Shown one piece after another: positions 6,915 through 12,012 of a DNA stretch of 12,012 nucleotides. How positions within the stretch are numbered: the first letter of the stretch is position 1; each line of letters begins with the position of its first letter. The stretch comes from JACCZX01 sp038216465 (GTDB taxonomy: Bacteria; Pseudomonadota; Gammaproteobacteria; Burkholderiales; Burkholderiaceae_F), in assembly GCA_038216465.1 (NCBI GenBank), contig JBBQQC010000039.1, forward strand, positions 1-12,012, read 5' to 3'. A program made the position numbers and the translations under genes. Below the pieces are notes generated by a model. The model saw only the letters and a list, made by a program, of their open reading frames with translations, did no database searches and was not told where the DNA came from.

Positions 6915-7838
6915 TTAGTGCACGGCGGTGCGCGGTGCGGTGCCGATCAGCAGAATGCCTGCGCTTGCGCACGCCAGCGCGGCACCTTGCAGCCAGGTGA
7001 ACGTCTCGCCAAGCATTAAGACCCCGACCAGCGTTGCGGCAATCGGTAGCGCGACGGTGAATACTCCGGCATGGCTCGCCGAAACGTGTTTCAGTCCTGC
7101 GACCCACATCCACACCGCAAACAGGCTGGCTGCGAGCGAGTAAAAGATCAGTAGAAGCCAAAGGCCAGCGCTCAAGAGCGCTACGTCGAAGCCGGCGAGC
7201 TGCCACAAGCCCAGCGGCGCAATCAGCGCCAATCCCAACAGGTTGATCAGCGCCGAGACTCGCAGCGGCGAACGGGTGGCCGACAGCCGCTTGGAGATGA
7301 TCACGTAGATCGCTTCGCACACGACGGCGCCGAACAACAGCAAATTGCCGAGCAGCGCCGTCGACGCCGATCCCGGCTGCAGGGTCGCCTCGGCGGACTT
7401 CGCCCATTGCAGCAATGCGATTCCGGCAACAGCGAATGCAATGGCGGTCCACGCGCGCACAGTCAGCGCTTCGTGCAAGAACCAGCGCGACAGCAGCGCC
7501 ACCACGGCAGGCAACGTGGCGAGCGTGACGCCGGCTGCGGTCGCCGACGTCATGGTGATGCCGGTCAGCATGCAAATCGAGAACAGAAAATTGCCGAAGA
7601 ACGAGAGCAGGACGAACAACCACTGCTCGGTCCGCGACAGCGGCGCCTCGCCATGGGAACGAAACGTCCACGGCAGCATCGCCACGGCGGCTATCGCAAA
7701 CCGCAGAAACGCCAGCAGAAACACTGGAATTGCGGCGGCCAGTGGCTTGGAAAGGGCGACGTACGTCCCGACCAGCGCCATGGAAGCCGTCAGCAGCAGA
7801 TACGACGTGAATCTTGGCGACGAATGGATCGCGTGCAT
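6915..7838 (-). CDS. DMT superfamily (EamA-type) transporter
   Basis: A 307-residue inner-membrane protein made of two EamA repeats with about ten helices. The first repeat runs from about residue 11 (TSYLLLTASMALVGTYVALSK) to 145. The second runs from about 158 to 303, ending LACASAGILLIGTAP. Family marks include FLLAFLRFAIAAV in helix 2, TSATAAGVTLATLPAVVALL in helices 4-5, and HAGVFTVALPIAATLVGVLMLGE in the second repeat. Such proteins export metabolites such as amino acids, but the substrate cannot be read from sequence. The ATG at 7838 gives a short cytoplasmic N-terminus before helix 1; an upstream in-frame ATG at 7901 adds only arginine-rich sequence. It is the first gene of a unit with uup, 11 bases apart, and is divergent from the rhodanese gene. 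Confidence 0.9.
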   Translation of the reverse strand: MHAIHSSPRFTSYLLLTASMALVGTYVALSKPLAAAIPVFLLAFLRFAIAAVAMLPWTFRSHGEAPLSRTEQWLFVLLSFFGNFLFSICMLTGITMTSATAAGVTLATLPAVVALLSRWFLHEALTVRAWTAIAFAVAGIALLQWAKSAEATLQPGSASTALLGNLLLFGAVVCEAIYVIISKRLSATRSPLRVSALINLLGLALIAPLGLWQLAGFDVALLSAGLWLLLIFYSLAASLFAVWMWVAGLKHVSASHAGVFTVALPIAATLVGVLMLGETFTWLQGAALACASAGILLIGTAPRTAVH

Positions 7839-7893
7839 TGCCGGGCGACGATACCGGACGCCGCCGGCTCGCCGTCCTGCGTCGCGCGAGCGC

Positions 7894-7903
7894 ATATGCA
7901 TAT
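7894..7903. promoter_or_regulatory. 10-bp perfect palindrome atatgcatat in a divergent promoter region
   Basis: The self-complementary ten bases lie in the 132-base gap between the divergent DMT and rhodanese genes. An AT-rich palindrome in GC-rich DNA is a plausible operator or part of a promoter. The overlapping tatagt (7901-7906) could be a -10 element for the rhodanese. No convincing -35 element is seen. Confidence 0.3.
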
Positions 7904-7970
7904 AGTGGTGGTTCCCGCCGGTCGTTGGCAGCGCGCCTATGATCTACGACTGCTGTTGGCAAGGGACTGC

Positions 7971-8567
7971 GTGAAAACTGCTCGCTTTCTGTTCGCGCTT
8001 GCCGTGTGCGGGGCCCTGGCCTCTATTTCTGTCGGCGTAGCTGCGCAGAAGCTCGAGGCGTCGCGCGTGCCCGAAGAAATGCGCACGCAGCCGGGGCTTT
8101 ACCTTTCGCCAAAGCAAGCGCATCAATTTGTGCGTGCGCAGAAGGGCAAGGTGCTGTTCGTCGACGTGCGCACGCGCGCCGAGGCGCAGTTTCTCGGCAT
8201 GGCCACGCCGGTCGACGCGCTGGTGCCGTACGTCGAGTTCCAGGAGTTCATGACCGACTGGGACGAGACGCGCAGCTTCTACAAGCTCGAGCCGTTCAGT
8301 GACTTTGTGCCCGAAGTCGGGCGCCGGCTGCAGGCCAAGGGATTGACCAAGGGCGATCCGGTGGTTTTGATCTGCCGCTCGGGCGAGCGCAGCTCGCGTG
8401 CCGCCAATTTGCTCTCCGACTCCGGCTACACGCGTGTCTATACCGTCGTTTATGGGTTTGAAGGTGAGTTGTCGGACACCGGGCGCCGCAACCTCAACGG
8501 CTGGAAGAACGCCAATTTGCCGTGGAGCTACGAGCTCGACAAGAGCAAGATGTATTTTCCGCGCTGA
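7971..8567 (+). CDS. Exported rhodanese-like domain protein
   Basis: A 198-residue predicted periplasmic single-domain rhodanese. These enzymes carry sulfur as a cysteine persulfide, or act in thiosulfate or thiol redox chemistry. A signal peptide (residues 1-25, KTARFLFALAVCGALASISVGVAA) ends in VAA-Q. The domain starts with LSPKQAHQFV, has VLFVDVRTRAE (61-71) and the active-site loop CRSGERSS (135-142) with catalytic C135, so activity is likely. The segment VEFQEFMTDWDETRSFYKLEPFSDF (88-112) is an insertion before the catalytic loop. The C-terminus NLNGWKNANLPW is common in this group. The GTG at 7971 is chosen because AAGGGA lies at a suitable distance and a clean signal peptide follows; an upstream ATG at 7896 would spoil it. 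It precedes the exporter operon by 88 bases. Confidence 0.85.
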   Translation: MKTARFLFALAVCGALASISVGVAAQKLEASRVPEEMRTQPGLYLSPKQAHQFVRAQKGKVLFVDVRTRAEAQFLGMATPVDALVPYVEFQEFMTDWDETRSFYKLEPFSDFVPEVGRRLQAKGLTKGDPVVLICRSGERSSRAANLLSDSGYTRVYTVVYGFEGELSDTGRRNLNGWKNANLPWSYELDKSKMYFPR

Positions 8568-8586
8568 GCGCGAGCCGCTCAGGCGG
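8559..8586 (+). terminator. Hairpin spanning the rhodanese stop codon
   Basis: CCGC (8559-8562), one bulged G, CTGAGC (8564-8569), a 7-base loop, GCTCAG (8577-8582) and GCGG (8583-8586) form a 10-bp stem. The stop codon sits inside the left arm. No T-run follows, so it may act as an mRNA 3' end block or a partial terminator. Confidence 0.45.
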
Positions 8587-8599
8587 ATGTACGCGACGG

Positions 8600-8619
8600 C
8601 TACTCCTCCCGAGTAGTTT
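8600..8619 (+). terminator. Second small hairpin followed by a short TTT
   Basis: CTACTC (8600-8605) pairs perfectly with GAGTAG (8611-8616) around CTCCC, and TTT follows at 8617. With the preceding hairpin it makes a tandem pair between the rhodanese and exporter genes. The T-run is short, so any termination would be weak. Confidence 0.4.
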
Positions 8620-8645
8620 GCGCTAGCTGACTCCGCCGCCATAAT
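8617..8645 (+). promoter_or_regulatory. Possible promoter for the exporter operon, nearly leaderless
   Basis: CATAAT (8640-8645) matches the -10 consensus at five of six positions. A weak -35 TTTGCG (8617-8622, three of six) lies 17 bases upstream. Transcription would start near 8652, only a few bases before the ATG at 8656. No ribosome binding site is visible in cgcggtcgcg before that ATG, which fits a nearly leaderless message. Confidence 0.35.
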
Positions 8646-8655
8646 CGCGGTCGCG

Positions 8656-9906
8656 ATGGCGACCAAACTGTTCCGGCAGCAGGCAATCGACGCGCAGCGC
8701 GAGAAGCTGCTCGGTGAAGTGTCGCTTGCGCGCACGGTGCCGATGTGGGCATACACGCTACTGGCTGTCGCGTTTGCGATCGCGCTGGTCGCGTTTTCGA
8801 TCTGGGGCGAGTACGCGCGCCGCGAGCGTGTCGATGGATTTCTTGCGCTCGACTCCGGCGCGGCGCGTTTGCTGGCGCCACAGGCCGGCACGATCACCGG
8901 GATTCTGGCGAAGGAAGGCGAGGAGGTGCGCGTGGGTCAGCCGCTGATCCGACTGTCGTTCGAGCGCGTAACCGCATCGGGCGCGACTTCAGGCGAGCTG
9001 GTGCAGCGTGAGATTGGCGACCGCATCACCGGGCTCGAGCGCGAGCAAGACCAGGTGCGATTGCTAGGAAGGCAGCAAGCCGAAATTCTGCGTCGCAAAA
9101 TGGACGACCTGCAACGCGAGCTCGCGCAATCCGATATCGAGATCAGGGCGCAGCAGACGCGGCTCGCCTCGTCGCGCAATGAGTATCAGCGCGCGGAAGA
9201 CTTGTTCAAGGACAAGTTCTATTCGGAGAGCAAGTTGATTGAGTTTCGCAACAACGTACTCGATCAGCAGGTGAAGCTCGAAGGTTTGAAGCGCCAGCGC
9301 GCGAGTGTCGAGCGCGAGCTGTCGTCGACGCGCGCCGAGTTGCCGATGGTCGGAACCAAGGTGGAGTCGCAGATCGACCAGGTCAAGCGGCAGATGAGCG
9401 AGCTGCAGCAGGGTAGCGTGCAGGAGGCAGCGAAGCGCGAGATCGTGATTCGCGCGCCGATCGCCGGCACACTGACGAACATTGTGCCTAACAGCGGTGA
9501 AGCAGTGGCGGATGAAGCGCCGCTGGCGCTGGTGGTGCCGAAAGGCAGCGGGCTGCATGCGCAGCTATTGGTGCCGACGCGTGCAATTGGCTTCGTGCAA
9601 CCAGGGCAGGCGGTCGTGCTGCGCTACGACGCGTTTCCGTTTCAGCGCTTTGGGCAGTATCGCGGCACCGTGGAGCGCGTCAGTAGCACGGTCTGGTCGC
9701 CGGGCGAAAAGGTCGGTCCGATGACGGTGCGCGAGCCGGTATATAGAGTGGATGTAAGGCTTGATTCGCAAAACGTTGCCTCAGGCACGCAGACGCTCGC
9801 GCTGCGGCCCGGCATGTCCGTCAACGCCGATATCCTGCAGGAGAAGCGCAAGGTATGGGAGTGGGTGTTCGAACCAATCTTGTCGCTTAAAGAAAGGCTC
9901 GGCTGA
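8656..9906 (+). CDS. HlyD-family periplasmic adaptor of a type I exporter (CvaA/RaxA-like)
   Basis: A 416-residue membrane-fusion protein that bridges the inner-membrane ABC transporter and an outer-membrane TolC-type channel. The N-terminus LFRQQAIDAQREKLLGEV is cytoplasmic and of the type seen in CvaA-like adaptors. One transmembrane helix lies at 29-50. The first half of the lipoyl domain is GTITGILAKEGEEVRVGQPL (78-97); its second half is IVIRAPIAGTLTNIVPNSGEAV (263-284). Between them is a long coiled-coil hairpin (about 115-258). The conserved LRPGMSVNADI (383-393) precedes a short C-terminal tail. Length is normal. The stop overlaps the start of the ABC transporter gene by one base (TGATG), so translation is coupled. 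The ATG at 8656 has no visible ribosome binding site. Confidence 0.92.
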   Translation: MATKLFRQQAIDAQREKLLGEVSLARTVPMWAYTLLAVAFAIALVAFSIWGEYARRERVDGFLALDSGAARLLAPQAGTITGILAKEGEEVRVGQPLIRLSFERVTASGATSGELVQREIGDRITGLEREQDQVRLLGRQQAEILRRKMDDLQRELAQSDIEIRAQQTRLASSRNEYQRAEDLFKDKFYSESKLIEFRNNVLDQQVKLEGLKRQRASVERELSSTRAELPMVGTKVESQIDQVKRQMSELQQGSVQEAAKREIVIRAPIAGTLTNIVPNSGEAVADEAPLALVVPKGSGLHAQLLVPTRAIGFVQPGQAVVLRYDAFPFQRFGQYRGTVERVSSTVWSPGEKVGPMTVREPVYRVDVRLDSQNVASGTQTLALRPGMSVNADILQEKRKVWEWVFEPILSLKERLG

Positions 9907-11999
9907 TGCGGCGCGTGCCGATGATCCTGCAGAGCGAAGCGCCCGAGTGCGGCATCGCGTGCGTCGCGATGATCGCCAGCTATCACGGCTTTCGCACCGA
10001 TCTGGGCGGGATGCGCATGCGGCTCGCACCCTCGATGAAGGGCGTAACGCTGAAGCACATCAGCTCGATCGCCGAGGTGATGGGCATGGCCGCGCGCGGG
10101 GTCAAGGTCGCGCTGGAGTCGCTGTCGCAACTGAAGCTGCCGGCGATTCTGCATTGGGACATGAATCACTTCGTCGTGCTGACCCAGGTCAACGGCGACA
10201 CGATCACCGTCAACGATCCGGCGCGCGGGCGGCGTGTGCTGAAGCTCGCCGAAGCGTCGGATCATTACACCGGCGTCGCGATGGAGATGACACCCGCCGC
10301 AGGGTTCAAAACGCGCGACGAGCGCGAGCAGATCAGCGCATGGCAACTGGTGCGCACTGCGACCGGCCTTAAGAGCGCGATTACGCAGGTGCTGCTGTTG
10401 TCGCTGGTGCTCGAAGTGCTGGCGATCGCTACGCCGTTTTTCCTGCAGCTCGTGGTCGACCGCGTGGTGGTCGGGCGCGATCGTGACCTGTTGGCGGTGC
10501 TCGGCATCGGCTTCGCGTTGCTCGCCGTAGTGATCGCGATCGTTACCGCACTGCGGGCGTGGCTCGGCGTCTACATCAGCACGCGACTGAACCTGCAGTT
10601 GCTGGACACACTGTTCGCGCGGCTGTTGCGGCTGCCGCTCGCGTGGTTCGAAAAGCGCCATATTGGCGACATCGTGTCGCGCTTTCGGTCGGTCGACGCG
10701 ATCCAACGCACGCTGACGCTGACGTTTCTTGAAACCGTGATGGACGGCGTGATGGTGCTCGTCACCTTCGCCGTGATGCTCTGGTACAGCCCGACACTGA
10801 CCCTGATCGTCGTCATTGCGGCGGCGTGTTACGGCTCGCTGCGCTGGGCAATGTACGGCCCGCAGCGCCGCGCTACCGACGAGCGCATTGTGCATGAAGC
10901 GAAAGCGGCCACTCACTTCATCGAAACGCTGCGCGGGATGATGGCGATCAAGCTCAACCTACGCGAGTCTGAGCGCCGCTCCGCCTATCTGAACCACGTC
11001 GTCGATCAGACCAACGCCGACGTCCGGGTACAAAACCTGGCGCTGCTGCAGCGTGCCGGCAACGTGCTGGTGTTCGGCATTGAGAATGTGCTTGTGGTCT
11101 GGCTCGGCGCCTACGCCGTGCTCGACAACCAACTGTCGGTCGGCATGCTGTTCGCATTCCTTCTGTTCAAGCTGCTCTTCATTACCCGCGTCAACAATCT
11201 GGTCGACAAGACGATCGAGTTCCGAATGCTCGATCTGCACGCCGACCGCGTGGCCGACATCGCGCTGGCGCAGCCCGAGGGTGCGCCCTCTGAGCTTCCT
11301 GCCGTTGCCCGTGCCGACGCGCCGTCGGCTCCTTTCGTGTTGCAAGGGCGCGACATTGGTTTCGCCTTTGGGATCGAGGGGTTCGTGATCCGAGGCGTCG
11401 ACTTTGCCGCGAAACCCGGCGAAATGGTTGCGATCGTCGGCCCGAGCGGCGCCGGCAAGACGACGCTGGTCAAAGTCTTGGCAGGCCTGCTCGACCGAAC
11501 CGAGGGGTCGCTGACAGCCGCCGGCCGCGATGTACGCGACTGGGACAAAGCCGCCTACCGCAGCCGGATCGGCGTCGTGATGCAGGACGACCACCTGTTC
11601 GTCGGCACGATCGAAGACAACATCAGCTTCTTTGACCCGCAGCACGACGCCCAGCGCGTGCAGGACTGCGCCCGGCTGGCGATGATCGATCAGGAAGTCG
11701 ATGCGATGCCGATGCAGTTCAATACGATCGTCGGCAGTCTGGGGATGGCGCTATCGGGCGGTCAACGCAGTCGCGTGTTACTTGCCCGCGCGCTCTACCG
11801 CCGGCCGCAGATACTTTTTCTTGACGAAACTTTTGACCAGCTCGATCTGGCGAGGGAACGAGCGATTACCGATGGCTTACGGAAAACCGGAATCGGACTG
11901 GTAATTGTCAGCCACCGTCCCGAGACAGTCGGGGCGGTGGATCGGATTGTGAGGCTTGGAGAGGTTGTAGCGGTGTCGAGTCAGCTGGCGGCGGCGTGA
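9906..11999 (+). CDS. Peptidase-containing ABC transporter with C39 domain (CvaB/RaxB-like)
   Basis: A 697-residue inner-membrane exporter that cuts a leader peptide, typically after a double glycine, and pumps out the mature peptide. The N-terminal C39 peptidase (1-130) has Q9 for the oxyanion hole, C15 in PECGIAC, H88 in MNHFVVL and D104 in VNDP, so it looks active. The membrane domain spans about 150-450, with the cytoplasmic loop TLRGMMAIKLNLRE at 341-354. The ATPase has Walker A GPSGAGKT (512-519), Q560, signature LSGGQ (616-620), Walker B ILFLDE (636-641) and H670. The D-loop region reads ETFDQLD rather than the usual EATSALD or EATSHLD. Length fits the family. It is translationally coupled to the adaptor gene. 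No precursor peptide or outer-membrane channel gene is seen in the window. Confidence 0.93.
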   Translation: MRRVPMILQSEAPECGIACVAMIASYHGFRTDLGGMRMRLAPSMKGVTLKHISSIAEVMGMAARGVKVALESLSQLKLPAILHWDMNHFVVLTQVNGDTITVNDPARGRRVLKLAEASDHYTGVAMEMTPAAGFKTRDEREQISAWQLVRTATGLKSAITQVLLLSLVLEVLAIATPFFLQLVVDRVVVGRDRDLLAVLGIGFALLAVVIAIVTALRAWLGVYISTRLNLQLLDTLFARLLRLPLAWFEKRHIGDIVSRFRSVDAIQRTLTLTFLETVMDGVMVLVTFAVMLWYSPTLTLIVVIAAACYGSLRWAMYGPQRRATDERIVHEAKAATHFIETLRGMMAIKLNLRESERRSAYLNHVVDQTNADVRVQNLALLQRAGNVLVFGIENVLVVWLGAYAVLDNQLSVGMLFAFLLFKLLFITRVNNLVDKTIEFRMLDLHADRVADIALAQPEGAPSELPAVARADAPSAPFVLQGRDIGFAFGIEGFVIRGVDFAAKPGEMVAIVGPSGAGKTTLVKVLAGLLDRTEGSLTAAGRDVRDWDKAAYRSRIGVVMQDDHLFVGTIEDNISFFDPQHDAQRVQDCARLAMIDQEVDAMPMQFNTIVGSLGMALSGGQRSRVLLARALYRRPQILFLDETFDQLDLARERAITDGLRKTGIGLVIVSHRPETVGAVDRIVRLGEVVAVSSQLAAA

Positions 12000-12012
12000 A
12001 AAATAACCGGAC

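Noticed and set aside
6904..7962. Upstream extension of the uup frame giving a 965-residue fusion on the minus strand
   Set aside because: The added part lies in another frame of the DMT transporter gene, is Arg/Ala-rich with no family pattern, and the true Uup start with family sequence is at 6903.
7407..7970. Upstream extension of the rhodanese frame
   Set aside because: It is antisense to the DMT transporter and low-complexity Gln/Arg-rich; a ribosome binding site and signal peptide support the GTG at 7971.
8587..8616. Mini frame MYATATPPE as a possible exporter precursor
   Set aside because: Only nine residues, no leader or Gly-Gly motif, no ribosome binding site; it overlaps the hairpin pair.
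9642..10916. Long minus-strand open frame of 424 residues opposite the exporter genes
   Set aside because: Gln/His/Arg-rich shadow of the C39 transporter reading, with no recognisable domain or ribosome binding site.
10959..11645. Minus-strand open frame of 228 residues opposite the exporter ATPase
   Set aside because: Shadow of a strongly supported gene in GC-rich DNA, with no family pattern.
1..12012. tRNA, rRNA, CRISPR array, transposase or prophage attachment sites
   Set aside because: No cloverleaf, rRNA-like stretch, regular spaced repeats, transposase motif or terminal inverted repeats were seen by eye.

Overview
The window is GC-rich, densely coded DNA from a Gram-negative proteobacterium. 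Pointers are an Uup-type ABC-F protein, a lipoprotein with a lipobox, a secreted rhodanese, and a HlyD-type adaptor paired with a peptidase-containing ABC exporter. The codon style and family types (CvaA/CvaB-like exporter, DUF72, MaoC, MFS and glycine-zipper proteins) fit a beta- or gammaproteobacterium. I cannot name the genus from the sequence alone. No rRNA, tRNA, CRISPR array or insertion sequence is visible.

Layout. From 1 to 926 (+) lies the 3' part of an MFS transporter gene. It is broken by an apparent 1-base deletion in a G-rich run near 409-416. From 929 to 1881 (-) a HicA-like small protein and a class I SAM-dependent O-methyltransferase overlap by one base (TGATG). From 1964 (+) there is a DUF72 (YecE-type) gene whose frame does not stop where the family normally ends. 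It runs about 314 bases antisense into the next gene. From 2871 to 3904 (-) is a two-gene envelope operon with an ATGA overlap: an exported His/Gly/Trp-rich protein followed by a glycine-zipper lipoprotein with a proline-rich 36-bp tandem repeat. From 4112 to 4405 (-) is a small single-span membrane protein. From 4531 to 5049 (+) is a MaoC-type dehydratase. From 5065 to 7838 (-) is a two-gene unit, a DMT/EamA transporter followed by uup. From 7971 to 8567 (+) is a periplasmic rhodanese. From 8656 to 11999 (+) is a tightly coupled HlyD-type adaptor and C39 peptidase ABC transporter.

How it fits together. Most of the window is ordinary housekeeping and envelope content in short convergent and divergent units. 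The one specialised system is the exporter at 8656-11999, which resembles the CvaA/CvaB and RaxA/RaxB pairs that cleave double-glycine leader peptides and export them. All three C39 catalytic residues and the ATPase motifs are present. No recognisable precursor peptide or outer-membrane channel gene lies in the window, so the cargo is unknown. Other points worth a second look are the HicA-like gene with no visible HicB and no GSH histidine, the split MFS gene whose stop overlaps a possible TTG restart, and the run-on DUF72 frame.
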